This document shows positions 1 to 11,220 of a DNA stretch of 64,000 bases, in pieces; the first letter of the stretch is position 1, and every line of letters starts with the position of its first letter. The stretch is taken from assembly GCF_040939125.1 (NCBI RefSeq), contig NZ_CP162495.1, positions 1,240,001 to 1,304,000 on the forward strand, written 5' to 3'. The notes under the pieces are model-generated. The model ran no database searches and was not told where the DNA came from. It worked only from the letters and a program-made list of their open reading frames with translations. The position numbers and the translations under genes are program-made. This stretch comes from Clostridium sp. BJN0013. Lineage in GTDB: Bacteria; Bacillota; Clostridia; Clostridiales; Clostridiaceae.

Positions 1-1983
<1,983 letters not shown>

Positions 1984-1998
1984 ATTGCAATATAATTG

Positions 1999-2032
1999 AT
2001 ACTGGCTATTTTTTAGATAGCCAGTATTTTTT
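1999..2032 (+). terminator. Intrinsic terminator of the collagen-like gene
   Basis: A 10-bp perfect stem (ATACTGGCTA / TAGCCAGTAT) with a short loop is followed by six Ts, 16 nt after the stop codon. Confidence 0.9.
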
Positions 2033-2175
2033 ATCCGAACGTGGTAATTAGCTAATTAATCCAATCTTCTTTAAAGTGGGAGATAAGCACTGCTACGCGT
2101 CTGATAAGTTATTCTAGGGTTCAGCTGGAGAAAAGCATTTCTCGTAAGCAAACTCCACCTGAACCTAAGAATCAC
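2031..2175 (-). repeat. Dispersed ~145-bp palindrome-containing repeat, copy 1 (full)
   Basis: Read on the minus strand it starts GTGATTCTTAGGTTCAG and ends GTTCGGATAA. Its first part folds into a hairpin with arms like CTTAGGTTCAGGTGGAG and CTCCAGCTGAACCCTAG. Related copies lie at 3340-3481, 5137-5282, 11217-11303, 27549-27602, 38631-38724, 44406-44423 and 53259-53344. It carries no ORF. Confidence 0.85.
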
Positions 2176-2253
2176 TTGATGGGTATAAAGCTTGTATCAC
2201 TTTTTTTGTGTTTTCATATTATATAACGTACTGAGTTTTAAGGAAGTGATTAT

Positions 2254-3327
2254 ATGATAACCGTTAGTCTTTGTATGATAGTAAAAAATGAGGAAGATAC
2301 TATAGGCAGATGTTTAGATTCTGTAAAAGATGTAATAGATGAATTTATAATAGTAGATACAGGTTCTTCTGACAATACTAAAAATATAATAAAAAAACAT
2401 ATCAATAATGTTTATGATTTTGAATGGATCGACGATTTCTCAGCTGCAAGAAATTTTGCATTTAGTAAGGCAACTAAGGATTATATTTTTTGGTTAGATG
2501 CGGATGATGTACTACTTCCTAAAGATGTAGAAAAGTTTAAATTTTTGAAGGAAAATTTAGATACCTCAATAGATTCTGTAACAATGAAATATAATGTAAG
2601 CTTTGATCAATATGGTAATGTAACCACAAGTTATAGACGTAATAGATTAGTTAAAAAAGAAAAAAATTTTAAATGGATTGGTTTTGTTCATGAATATTTA
2701 GAGGTATGTGGAAATATAATTAACAGCGAAATCAGTGTAACTCACAAAAAAATAAACTATTCTCCTAATCGTAATCTTGAAATTTTTCAAAATAAATTAA
2801 AAGAAAGAGTGGAATTTACTCCTAGAGATATATTATATTATGGAAATGAGTTATATGAACACAGAATGTTTGAAGATGCTTTAAAATATTATAATAATTT
2901 TTTAGATTCAAAAAGAGGATGGTATGAAGATAACATCCATGTTTGTGGAAAGATATGTGACTACTATCAATCAATTAATAGGGGTGAGGAGTGTCGTAAA
3001 TATGCCTTTAAAAGTTTTGAATATGATTCTCCAAGAGCTGAAGCATGCTGCAGGCTTGGATTTTCCTTCTTACAGGAAAATAAGATTAATCAGGCAATAT
3101 TTTGGTACGAAACAGCTGCAAATTTAAAAAAGCCAATAGATAGTTTAGGATTTTTTAGTGATGCCTGTTGGACATGGCTTCCTCATCTACAATTGTGTGT
3201 TTGTTATGACAGAATAGGTAAACATCAATTAGCTTATGAACACAATGAAATTGCTGGCAAATTCAGACCTAATGATAAAAAAATACTTTACAATAGGAAA
3301 TATTTTCAGAAAATAGGACTTAAATAA
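2254..3327 (+). CDS. Family 2 glycosyltransferase with TPR-like C-terminal region
   Basis: 357 residues. The N-terminal GT-A fold shows the usual start (SLCMIVKNEE), the nucleotide-binding VDTGSSDNT stretch near residue 34 and a DADD metal-binding motif at 82-85. Residues from about 190 on are helical repeats (ALKYYNNF, ALKEY-type units, AIFWYETA) like the TPR arrays of SunS-type and Clostridium spore glycosyltransferases. AAGGAAGTG precedes the ATG. The gene lies between inverted repeat copies 1 and 2 and just after the collagen-like gene, so transfer of sugar to that protein is a reasonable inference. Donor sugar and acceptor are unknown. Confidence 0.85.
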   Translation: MITVSLCMIVKNEEDTIGRCLDSVKDVIDEFIIVDTGSSDNTKNIIKKHINNVYDFEWIDDFSAARNFAFSKATKDYIFWLDADDVLLPKDVEKFKFLKENLDTSIDSVTMKYNVSFDQYGNVTTSYRRNRLVKKEKNFKWIGFVHEYLEVCGNIINSEISVTHKKINYSPNRNLEIFQNKLKERVEFTPRDILYYGNELYEHRMFEDALKYYNNFLDSKRGWYEDNIHVCGKICDYYQSINRGEECRKYAFKSFEYDSPRAEACCRLGFSFLQENKINQAIFWYETAANLKKPIDSLGFFSDACWTWLPHLQLCVCYDRIGKHQLAYEHNEIAGKFRPNDKKILYNRKYFQKIGLK

Positions 3328-3339
3328 GAATATCAAGCT

Positions 3340-3481
3340 ATTCTTAGGTTTAGGTGGAGTTTGCTCATAAGGAATGCTTTTCTCCATCTGAACTTTAGAA
3401 GAACTTATTCATGTGTGTAGCAGTGCTTATTCCTTACTTCGAAGAAGATAGGGGTGTTAGCTAATTACCGTGTTCGGATAA
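3340..3481 (+). repeat. Dispersed ~145-bp repeat, copy 2 (full)
   Basis: Begins about 12 nt after the glycosyltransferase stop codon with CTATTCTTAGGTTTAGG and ends GTTCGGATAA. It lies in the opposite orientation to copies 1 and 3, so each of the two flanking glycosyltransferase genes sits between inverted copies. Confidence 0.85.
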
Positions 3482-3498
3482 ATAATTTTTTTAATATT

Positions 3499-3541
3499 AT
3501 AATAAGGCTGTCAAGAATCAGATTCTGCAGCCTTTATTATT
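3499..3541. terminator. Bidirectional terminator between convergent genes
   Basis: AATAAGGCTG ... CAGCCTTTATT arms with inner AAGAATC / GATTCT pairing, flanked by A-rich and T-rich sequence on either side. Serves the plus gene upstream and the minus gene ending at 3583. Confidence 0.75.
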
Positions 3542-3582
3542 TATACTTTAAGTAAAGTTTTTGTTTTTAATTAAAGAAGTTA

Positions 3583-5109
3583 TTATTTTCTTAATAATAA
3601 TCTGAAACAGTATAGTCCTCCTAGTAATTTAGAATATATAGCATTAGGGTATATTTTATAATCAAGCGAATCTACAAATTCAAATCCAGTATTTTTTAAA
3701 CAGTCAACTAACAAATTTAAATCTGCAGTTGGGTAATCAATAGTTAATACAAGCAATCCGTCTTTTTGTAAAACTCTATAGAATTCATTAATAGATTTTT
3801 TTATATCTCCAACAGGAAGATGTTCAATTACTGAAATACAATAGACTTTATCGAATTTATTGTCCTCATAAGGGAGATTTACCAAACTACTATTTGAGAA
3901 TTTTATTTTATCTATATACTTGGCAGCTTTTTTAACATCTTCTTCGTCAAAGTATTCACTGACTCTTGATAAAATTTTATTTTTATCTAAGATATCAGCA
4001 TCAATATCACAGGCATATACATCTTTACATATGCTAGCTAAATAAAATTTAAATGGATGAGGAGCACCGCAGGCCGCGTCTAAACAAATATCATTTTCTT
4101 CTGAGAAATTTGATGCCCAGGTATATTCATAGCATCTGCTCCACCAATCATTAGGAAATTTTAATAGACATTCTGTTTTTTCTTCATCAGTAGTAACTAT
4201 AAATCTGGAGGATCTTTTATCTGTATAAGATCTTTTAATATCATTTTCTTCAATATACTTATTGTATTTTCTGTATATGTCAGGATCTACTATAGATTTA
4301 TGATATTCAGTTATGAAAAAATTATTGTCAGGATAAATTCTAGCTAATTCTTTCAATCCATAGGATCCATATTCTAATTTTAATCCTTGATAATTTTTAT
4401 TAAACGATTCAGACAAATTTGGAAGTTTAAATCTTTGAAACAGTGTTTTATGATAAACACAGGATTTATGGTAGATTTTAGGCACCCATTTTTTACCTGT
4501 ACCCATGTAATAATTATATCCTAACAAAATACTGTCATCTTCATAACCTTGAGTACCTGTTAAAAATCCAACATCATAAGGGCATAATTCCTTTAATATA
4601 CTCAATTTATGAATGACAGGATGCACAAATCCCTGGGTGATTTTATCTTCTCCCTTTGTAGATAGGTACTTGATTTTATCCGCTAAACTAATAGTGGTAT
4701 TTGAAGAAATCTCGTCTGAAAAATTAGTTACTATTTTGGGAGATATCATAGGTTCTTCAGATGAATTCAAATAATCAATTAGAGGATCCTGCCAATTAGG
4801 CGGGAAAATCATATCAACATGAGCTTCTGTAACATAATCAACATGAGAATAGTTTTCTATAATATATCGAAATCCTATATATCTAGATAGTGTAATACCT
4901 ATATTTTCACCATTACCCAATAGCTTATAATTAAAATTAAATTTTTGTAAAATGGAATCTAATTCTTTATTAGATAAACATCCTTGATTGAAAATTAGTA
5001 AATTGACATCCTTAGAATAAGATAAACTTTCTAAACACTGATATGCCATATCTATGTCTTCATCATAATTTTCTTTATTTATAAAAAACGGTATCATATA
5101 AATATTCAT
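3583..5109 (-). CDS. Bifunctional glycosyltransferase / SAM-dependent methyltransferase
   Basis: 508 residues. The first ~220 residues look like a GT-A family 2 domain (MNIYMIPFFINKENYDED..., HVDMIFP as the probable DxD-like site). From about residue 343 a class I methyltransferase domain follows: motif I LDAACGAPHP, acidic CDIDAD after strand beta2, SVIEHLP, and FYRVLQKDGLLVLT. An AAGGAGG site precedes the ATG on the minus strand. It is flanked by inverted repeat copies 2 and 3. The fusion suggests that sugars placed on the spore-surface collagen are also O-methylated; this role is inferred. Confidence 0.8.
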   Translation of the reverse strand: MNIYMIPFFINKENYDEDIDMAYQCLESLSYSKDVNLLIFNQGCLSNKELDSILQKFNFNYKLLGNGENIGITLSRYIGFRYIIENYSHVDYVTEAHVDMIFPPNWQDPLIDYLNSSEEPMISPKIVTNFSDEISSNTTISLADKIKYLSTKGEDKITQGFVHPVIHKLSILKELCPYDVGFLTGTQGYEDDSILLGYNYYMGTGKKWVPKIYHKSCVYHKTLFQRFKLPNLSESFNKNYQGLKLEYGSYGLKELARIYPDNNFFITEYHKSIVDPDIYRKYNKYIEENDIKRSYTDKRSSRFIVTTDEEKTECLLKFPNDWWSRCYEYTWASNFSEENDICLDAACGAPHPFKFYLASICKDVYACDIDADILDKNKILSRVSEYFDEEDVKKAAKYIDKIKFSNSSLVNLPYEDNKFDKVYCISVIEHLPVGDIKKSINEFYRVLQKDGLLVLTIDYPTADLNLLVDCLKNTGFEFVDSLDYKIYPNAIYSKLLGGLYCFRLLLRK

Positions 5110-5136
5110 TATAAGAAACCTCCTTCTGCTTATAAT

Positions 5137-5282
5137 TTATCCGAACGCTACCATTGCTAACACCCCAACGTACTTATTCAAGGTGGGGATGAGCACTGTT
5201 GCGTACCTGCATAAGTTCTTCTAAGCTTCAGATGGAGAAAAGTATTCCTTATAAGCAAACTCTATCTGGACCTAAGAATCAC
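5137..5282 (-). repeat. Dispersed ~145-bp repeat, copy 3 (full)
   Basis: Minus-strand reading starts GTGATTCTTAGGTCCAG and ends GTTCGGATAA. It lies 27 bp upstream of the minus-strand start codon at 5109. Confidence 0.85.
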
Positions 5283-5396
5283 TTGATAAATACATTATAT
5301 GAAGGTGAAATCATAAAAGTGACCTGTTCCTTTGGAATTTTCATATCAGTGGGTTTAACAGATTTAGATGATATGATAAGAAATGATAACCTTTAG
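5283..5396 (+). pseudogene. Possible C-terminal remnant of an unidentified gene
   Basis: Directly after repeat copy 3 the plus frame is open for 37 codons to the TAG at 5396 and reads like normal protein (TLYEGEIIKVTCSFGIF... GLTDLDDMI). No start codon lies outside the repeat, so a longer ORF here would begin inside repeat DNA. I read it as the tail of a gene cut by the repeat. I cannot name the family. Confidence 0.3.
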
Positions 5397-5512
5397 ATAA
5401 AATTATACTATTTTCGTGTATAGGCAAAAATTAAATTGATGAATAGTATATAGGGAGAATAATTTACTAGGCAATTATTTTACCTGTAGTAAATTATATA
5501 GGAGGAAAATTG

Positions 5513-7441
5513 ATGAATGAGAATATAAAAGTTTTAATAGGGAGTCCTATAAGACAACCCTATAATATATTAGTAAACTTTATAAGCTTTCTATCAAATA
5601 TTATGGAAGAAGGTATAAATATAGATTATTTTTTTATAGATGATAATGATGATATTAACTCAAGTACTTTGCTTAAAAATTTTGCTGTGGAGTCTAAAAA
5701 TAGGGTTATTATTGAAGAAGGAGAAAAAATAGATAGTTATATACGTACAGAAGACACTCATTATTGGAAGGAAAATCTAATTTGGAAAATAGCCCAGTAT
5801 AAAAATAGAATTATAGAATATGCTAAAAAAAATTGTTATGACTATTTATTTTTGATAGATTCAGATATAATGATTCATCCTAAGACATTATTAAATTTGA
5901 TAAATAGTGATAAAGATATAATATGTGAAATATTTTGGACTAGATGGCAAAAAAATGCAGGTGAATTGCCACAGGTTTGGATGTGTGATGAATATTCATT
6001 TATCACTAAAGAAAGAAATGAAGTATTGACTGAAGAAGAATCTAATAAAAGATATACAGATTTTATAGAAAAATTAAAAAAACCAGATATATATGAGGTA
6101 GGAGGCTTAGGAGCTTGTACTTTGATAAGCAAGAAAGCGATTGATAAAGGAGTTAATTTTAATAAAATCTATAATTTGTCCTTTTGGGGAGAGGATAGAC
6201 ATTTTTGTATAAGGGCGGCAGCCTTAGGCTTTAAGTTGTATGTTGATACCACTTATCCAGCTTATCATATATATAGAGAAGAGGATCTAAAAGGGGTGGA
6301 GCAGTTTAGGAATAAATGTATATATGATATTAATAATTTTATAAAAGATTTTTTAGAGAAATTTTACTCTTTTAATTATGATGATATTGATAAATTTGAA
6401 GTAAATAAATATTTATGCTCTAATTATGCAGAAAAATTTAATAAGGACAAAGGCAATATTATAAATTATATATTTAAAAAAAAGCCAATAGGTAATATAA
6501 ATATATTAGATATTAGTGCTGATAAACTTAGTATAGATAAAAATAAAATTAATGTAGTATGTAAATTTCAATTGGAAAGTAAAAATATAACAGAAAATTT
6601 TGTAAAAGTTTTTACTTGTAATTTAGAATTAAATACACAGTCTATGCTGATAGAAAATATAAAGCTTATAAATGGTGATAATAAACCTCTTTTTGGGTAT
6701 AATATCTTGGATCTATTATATGAACGAATAAGAATTGATAAAGATACAGGAAATAAGCTAACACTTGTCATGCTTGTAAGAAATGAAAGTAAAAAATTTT
6801 TAGAAAGAGTTTTAACACATGCAGTTAAATATATAGATAATGCTGTAATTTTAGATGATGCCAGTGAAGACAATTCAGTTGAAATATGTAAAAAAGTACT
6901 TGAAAATACACCATTAACTTTGGTTGAAAATAAAGAGCATGGATTTAATAATGAAATTGTTTTAAGAAAGCAATTGTGGGAAATAGTAACAAGTACAAAT
7001 CCAGATTGGATGTTATTTTTAGATGCTGATGAAATTTTTGAAGATAGAATATGTGAAGTCGTCAAAGCATTAATTAACCAACCTAATTTTGATTATTATG
7101 CCTTTAGATTATATGATATGTGGGACGAGAATCATTATAGAGAAGATTTTTACTGGAGAGCACATAGATATTACAGACCATTTTTAATAAGATATCAGCC
7201 TAATTTTAATTATAGCTGGGAGGAAAAACCGCTGCATTGTGGTAGGATTCCTCAGAATATATTTAGCCTTCCGGGATGCATATGTTATGTAAGATTAAAA
7301 CACTTCGGATGGTCAACCAGTGAATTGAGACAGTCTAAATATATTAGGTATTTAGAAGCAGATCCTGAAGGCAAATATGGAAATTTAGAACAATATAAAT
7401 CCATTATGGATAAAGATCCAACACTGATAAAATGGGAATGA
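5513..7441 (+). CDS. Tandem-domain glycosyltransferase
   Basis: 642 residues from the ATG at 5513, which has GGAGG at 5501-5505; a TTG three bases earlier is worse spaced. Two GT-A domains are visible. The first (about 1-280) has FLIDSDIM near residue 113 and GEDRHFCIRA near 230. The second begins near residue 416 (LTLVMLVRNES), with LDDASEDNS and FLDADE near 503. The region between (about 285-410) is less conserved. It is the third glycosyltransferase downstream of the collagen-like gene and most likely builds the same glycan. Confidence 0.82.
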   Translation: MNENIKVLIGSPIRQPYNILVNFISFLSNIMEEGINIDYFFIDDNDDINSSTLLKNFAVESKNRVIIEEGEKIDSYIRTEDTHYWKENLIWKIAQYKNRIIEYAKKNCYDYLFLIDSDIMIHPKTLLNLINSDKDIICEIFWTRWQKNAGELPQVWMCDEYSFITKERNEVLTEEESNKRYTDFIEKLKKPDIYEVGGLGACTLISKKAIDKGVNFNKIYNLSFWGEDRHFCIRAAALGFKLYVDTTYPAYHIYREEDLKGVEQFRNKCIYDINNFIKDFLEKFYSFNYDDIDKFEVNKYLCSNYAEKFNKDKGNIINYIFKKKPIGNINILDISADKLSIDKNKINVVCKFQLESKNITENFVKVFTCNLELNTQSMLIENIKLINGDNKPLFGYNILDLLYERIRIDKDTGNKLTLVMLVRNESKKFLERVLTHAVKYIDNAVILDDASEDNSVEICKKVLENTPLTLVENKEHGFNNEIVLRKQLWEIVTSTNPDWMLFLDADEIFEDRICEVVKALINQPNFDYYAFRLYDMWDENHYREDFYWRAHRYYRPFLIRYQPNFNYSWEEKPLHCGRIPQNIFSLPGCICYVRLKHFGWSTSELRQSKYIRYLEADPEGKYGNLEQYKSIMDKDPTLIKWE

Positions 7442-7506
7442 CTTATAAGATATTAGTATTAGAATATAAATATTAAAATTAGGGATACTAATTTTGAGGT
7501 GATAGT

Positions 7507-7668
7507 ATGTCTAAAAATAAAGATTCTATCAATAAGACATTTAAAAATCCAACAAATAATCAACAAAAACTTGCTAACATTGAAAATTCTATTCAGGTTA
7601 ATGGTTCCAACATTAATGAAACACACAATTCAAAAAAAGAGACATTGGGTTCCAATAATAAAAGATAA
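7507..7668 (+). CDS. Small hydrophilic protein, 53 aa
   Basis: ATG at 7507 with GAGGTGATAGT upstream and TAA at 7666-7668. The product is Asn/Lys-rich (MSKNKDSINKTFKNP...), has no Cys and no membrane segment. A longer overlapping ORF in the next frame has no ribosome site at its start. Function unknown. It directly precedes another small basic gene and an HD hydrolase, which probably form one transcription unit with it. Confidence 0.6.
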   Translation: MSKNKDSINKTFKNPTNNQQKLANIENSIQVNGSNINETHNSKKETLGSNNKR

Positions 7669-7678
7669 GGAGAAGGAT

Positions 7679-7837
7679 ATGAGCAAGAGAAATAAAAAAA
7701 GAAGCACTAGAAATGAAAAAACACAGGATGGAAAATTTCATTCCAAGCATATAAAACATGATCCTCAAGCAGAAAGTGCAAGAGCTGTTTTTGATTTAGA
7801 TAATGACAATACAGAGAATAAAAATGAGTCCTTCTAA
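7679..7837 (+). CDS. Small basic protein, 52 aa
   Basis: ATG at 7679 preceded by AAGGAGAAGGAT. The product is very basic at its N terminus (MSKRNKKRSTRNEK) with a GKFHSKHIKHDPQAESARAV centre and an acidic tail. The centre resembles short conserved clostridial proteins of unknown role, but I cannot name the family with certainty. Its 3' end overlaps the next gene by 14 bp in another frame, which suggests translational coupling. Confidence 0.6.
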   Translation: MSKRNKKRSTRNEKTQDGKFHSKHIKHDPQAESARAVFDLDNDNTENKNESF

Positions 7838-8435
7838 AAATTTATTTCAAGAGATAAGTCATCATCTGTTAGAGGATGAAGAACCATCAAAATATCTAAA
7901 TAGTATAATCAACTATAAGGAATTTCAGATATATCCTTTTAATATGTTATATGAGCTTAAAAGAACTGAACAGTCACTGAGATATCATCCAGAAGGTAAT
8001 GTTTGGAATCATACATTGATGGTTGTGGATGAAGGGGCTAAAGTAAAAGATAAAAGTAAGAATGTTTCGGCCTTTATGTGGGCGGCATTACTTCATGATA
8101 TTGGGAAGCCATCTACTACAAAAATTAGAGGAAGTAAAATAACCTCTTATGACCATGATAAAGTAGGAGCAGAACTTTCAAAAGATTTTTTATCTGAGTT
8201 TACAGATAATGTTGAATTTATAAATAAAGTTTGTTATTTGATAAGATATCATATGCATATACTTTTTGTGTTAAATAAGCTACCTTTTGCGGACATAAAA
8301 GGTATGAAAAGATATGGGGATGTTTACGAAGTAGCTTTACTTGGGTTGTGTGATAGACTGGGGAGAATTGGATGTAATAGAGTTAAAGAGGAAAATAATA
8401 TAAAATTATTTATTGAAAAATGTATTAAAAATTAG
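7824..8435 (+). CDS. HD-domain metal-dependent phosphohydrolase
   Basis: 203 residues from the ATG at 7824; an in-frame ATG at 7803 lies deeper inside the previous gene and has no better ribosome site. The HD signature is complete: VWNHTL (first His), AALLHDIGKP (HD pair near residue 90), YDHDKVGAELS and IRYHMH further on. This resembles the HD domain of tRNA nucleotidyltransferase-like and RNA-processing hydrolases, without the transferase domain. Substrate unknown. Confidence 0.8.
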   Translation: MSPSKNLFQEISHHLLEDEEPSKYLNSIINYKEFQIYPFNMLYELKRTEQSLRYHPEGNVWNHTLMVVDEGAKVKDKSKNVSAFMWAALLHDIGKPSTTKIRGSKITSYDHDKVGAELSKDFLSEFTDNVEFINKVCYLIRYHMHILFVLNKLPFADIKGMKRYGDVYEVALLGLCDRLGRIGCNRVKEENNIKLFIEKCIKN

Positions 8436-8454
8436 TGAAAATATAGATAAGGAA

Positions 8455-8515
8455 GGAGCTATTGCGTTAGCGATTTTTCAAATCGCTAGTGTAATAGTTC
8501 TTCTATTTTTTGAAG
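8455..8515 (+). terminator. Long imperfect hairpin with T-rich tail
   Basis: GAGCTATTGCGTTAGCGATTT pairs, with a few mismatches, with AAATCGCTAGTGTAATAGTTC, followed by TTCTATTTTTT. It lies 20 nt after the HD gene stop. Confidence 0.6.
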
Positions 8516-8648
8516 TTTTTGAAACGGAATTTTATGTTTAATCGTCTAAATTTATGAAGGTGCAAAAATAAAAATTAGAAGATCTATACATGGATAAAAA
8601 AATATAGAACTTAACATAAGGGGAATAAATTTTAAATTTATTAATATA

Positions 8649-10419
8649 ATAGGCAATTGCGAAACTCACTGATAAAAATGAATTGAGGAGTAGGGGGAAT
8701 TTCAAAAAAGATAATTAGAAGATTAAAGGTGATTTTCCTGATTTGTAATGGCTAAATAGAAAAAAAGGGTGCAAGAAATAGAACCATGATTAATTCTAAA
8801 ATTTAAAAATAGCTGATATTTATGCAATTAATGGTTTTAGACTTCTGATATATTCATGCTTGTGTATTTTATTGGCTATAACAACTGTTATTAGCTGGGT
8901 TATGCCTGAAAGAAGTAAGTCAGCATGAAGAGTTTTTTCATTTTGTGTTCTACGGTTTGCAATGCAATAGCTGTTTTTAAAATGTCCAATGCTTTTTTCA
9001 ACAGTAGAACGAATTTTATAAGTATAATTCCAATCTTGGGAACCACGAGTTGTTCCTGGGTATGCACGCAAATTTTTTTCTGGATAAATGTAGAACATTC
9101 TGCCACAAGATGATTTAGTACAAGGATCTTCACAAAGAGTTTTTCGTTTACTCTTTTTCGTTTCTTTATTATAAATCCATTTCATTTTAGGGCAAACGAA
9201 TTTCATTGTTGGAATTTCTGAGCGTAAGTGTGATTTGCTGCCTTCTTGCTTCATGGGTAGTGAATGATCATGAGGGCAGCATGGAATACCATCTTCATTC
9301 AAAGGACAATCGGATTCTTCTGGTGCAAGCTTAGTTTTTAGTGGAATATATGCTTTTTCAAACTTTAGTTCTTGAAAAAGATATTGATAAATTTCAATAC
9401 TATCAAAAGCAGCGTCACCTAAAAAAGTTTTAGGATTTATCAAAGGATGTTTTTCAAAAAAATCCTTAAGGACAGGTATAAGTGCTTTAGAATCAGCAAG
9501 GGACTTATCTTCATCAGGAGAATTGGATTTTTTCTCAACAACGATATCTGGATGAGTTTTAAGGAAATCTTGGTTGTAAAATGAAATATCTCTCACAATA
9601 CCAAGGCCGTTGGTTACAATGCCAAATTTAAAAGCGTAACAAAAATGACCGTTAATGTACATCTGCTGGATGGCTGGATTAGCTGCAGCATGAGAAGGCA
9701 TAGCCCTGTAAGCAGCTTTATAAGGGTCATAAGAATCATCCAGACCATGTGTCTTCTTAAAAGCTTTAAGTTGTTTTATGATGCGGTTAGCATATTTAGG
9801 GTTGTTTTCAGTGACGAAAGCTTCAATACCAGAAGTATCAAAGATAGTCATAGAAGCAAGGTTCTTATCAATTTGTTGACATATTGGCTCAGTAATATTA
9901 ACAAGATTATGGAACATTGATTGTAAGTCCAAAATAAAATCTTGTCTAAAGCGTGTGAATTTAGAAGCATCAGGAACTTTGGTGAAACCGCAAAAATCCC
10001 TCAACTCTTTTGAATATTTAAGAAAAATAATCAAAAGGGAATCTGTAGGAATAGAAAAAATACGCTGCAAAATCAAAGCACGAAGCATGGCATAAAGTGT
10101 ATATTTACGAGGTCTTCCAGTAGAAGCATAAAAATGATTTATAAAAGAAACTGGAACTAAATCATCCAGATCAATAGTATCTTCAAGTAAAGAAAGAAAC
10201 TGGGGCTTGTTGTTTTCAAATTTTTCTTTGCAATCAGAAAAAACTTCTGCCAAAGAAAGCTGTTTATATGGTATCATAAGTATATAACTCCTTTCTGAGG
10301 TATATGGTGATTTTGTTTCTTGGCAATTCAATTTTACCATAAATCAGTGAGGAGTTATTCTATTTTACAACAAAAAATATACCGCATTTATGCGGGTTAT
10401 AGCGTTTCGCAAACCCTAT
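8649..10419 (-). mobile_element. IS1182-type insertion sequence
   Basis: Ends are imperfect inverted repeats (left ATAGGCAATTGCGAAAC, right read inward ATAGGGTTTGCGAAAC). A 9-bp direct repeat ATTAATATA lies outside both ends (8640-8648 and 10420-10428). The repeat is AT-rich, so part of the match may be chance. The element holds one transposase ORF and about 170 bp of non-coding sequence on its left side (8649-8819). Confidence 0.8.
8820..10340 (-). CDS. IS1182-family transposase
   Basis: 506 residues, a normal full length. An N-terminal DUF772-like domain (DLDDLVPVSFINHFYASTGRPRKYTLYAMLRALILQ region) is followed by a DDE core (TIFDTSGIEAF with the first Asp, FLGDAAFDS with the second, STVEKSIGHFKN with the Glu) and a Cys-rich insertion between them. 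The frame is intact, so the element may be active. The ATG at 10279 is an alternative start; the sequence just before it (YILMIPYKQ) still looks coding. Confidence 0.9.
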   Translation of the reverse strand: MVKLNCQETKSPYTSERSYILMIPYKQLSLAEVFSDCKEKFENNKPQFLSLLEDTIDLDDLVPVSFINHFYASTGRPRKYTLYAMLRALILQRIFSIPTDSLLIIFLKYSKELRDFCGFTKVPDASKFTRFRQDFILDLQSMFHNLVNITEPICQQIDKNLASMTIFDTSGIEAFVTENNPKYANRIIKQLKAFKKTHGLDDSYDPYKAAYRAMPSHAAANPAIQQMYINGHFCYAFKFGIVTNGLGIVRDISFYNQDFLKTHPDIVVEKKSNSPDEDKSLADSKALIPVLKDFFEKHPLINPKTFLGDAAFDSIEIYQYLFQELKFEKAYIPLKTKLAPEESDCPLNEDGIPCCPHDHSLPMKQEGSKSHLRSEIPTMKFVCPKMKWIYNKETKKSKRKTLCEDPCTKSSCGRMFYIYPEKNLRAYPGTTRGSQDWNYTYKIRSTVEKSIGHFKNSYCIANRRTQNEKTLHADLLLSGITQLITVVIANKIHKHEYIRSLKPLIA

Positions 10420-10449
10420 ATTAATATAAAAATGTAAGGGGTGTTAATT

Positions 10450-11220
10450 TTGAAAGGTATCAACTTATTAAAAAAGAAATGGTCATTAATTTTTATGTCT
10501 ACAGCTATATTTCTTTTTTTATTTGGAGCAATTCCAACTTCCAATTGTAAAGTATTAGCTGCAGAAGATACCGCTAATGTAGTTTCAACAAGAACCATAA
10601 ATGTTACTGGAGATGGTGAGGTGAATGTAGTACCTGATATTGCTTATTTATCTTTAGGAGTAACAACAGAAAATAGCACAGTAGATGGAGCACAAAAAAA
10701 TAATTCTACAGCAATGAATAAGGTTATTGAAGCCATAAAAAAAGCTGGAGTGGCAAGTGAGGATATTAAAACTTCAAATTATTCTATTAATCCTAAATAT
10801 AATTATGATGATAAAACAGGAACTAGTATAATTATAGGATATACAATTAATAGCACTTTAAATGTTACAGTTAAAAATATAGCTTCAGTTGGAAATATAA
10901 TTGATACTGCTATAGCAAATGGAGCAAATAATTCTAATGGAGTGATTTTTGGGGTTAGTAATTATGAAAAATACTATAATACAGCTTTAACAAATGCTAT
11001 ACTAAATGCAAAATCTAAAGCACAAGCAATAGCTACTGCTTTAGATGTGAAACTATCAACTCTAACTACAATAACAGAGAATTCAAGTGGTATTCCTATT
11101 GAATATCCTATTTTCTATGATTCGGCATCATCAAAAAATAGTGGTGGAAGTGGAGGTACAGCTATAGAAACCGGGGTTTATAAAATCAGGGCTAATGTAA
11201 GCTTAGTTTACCAGTATTAG
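10450..11220 (+). CDS. Secreted SIMPL-domain (DUF541) protein
   Basis: 256 residues from the TTG at 10450, which has AAGGGGTG about 8 nt upstream; the in-frame GTG at 10441 overlaps that site. A signal peptide (KKKW then a hydrophobic stretch, ending near KVLAAE) precedes the typical SIMPL start (INVTGDGEVNVVPDIAYL) and repeated alpha/beta SIMPL motifs (KAGVASEDIKTSNYSI). This family is found in periplasmic or surface proteins of unclear function. The IS1182 element ends only 30 bp upstream, so the native promoter may have been displaced. Confidence 0.82.
   Translation: MKGINLLKKKWSLIFMSTAIFLFLFGAIPTSNCKVLAAEDTANVVSTRTINVTGDGEVNVVPDIAYLSLGVTTENSTVDGAQKNNSTAMNKVIEAIKKAGVASEDIKTSNYSINPKYNYDDKTGTSIIIGYTINSTLNVTVKNIASVGNIIDTAIANGANNSNGVIFGVSNYEKYYNTALTNAILNAKSKAQAIATALDVKLSTLTTITENSSGIPIEYPIFYDSASSKNSGGSGGTAIETGVYKIRANVSLVYQY

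Noticed and set aside
7499-7837. A single 112-residue ORF.
   Set aside because: Its first half has no ribosome site and unnatural composition; two well-spaced small genes at 7507 and 7679 explain the region better.
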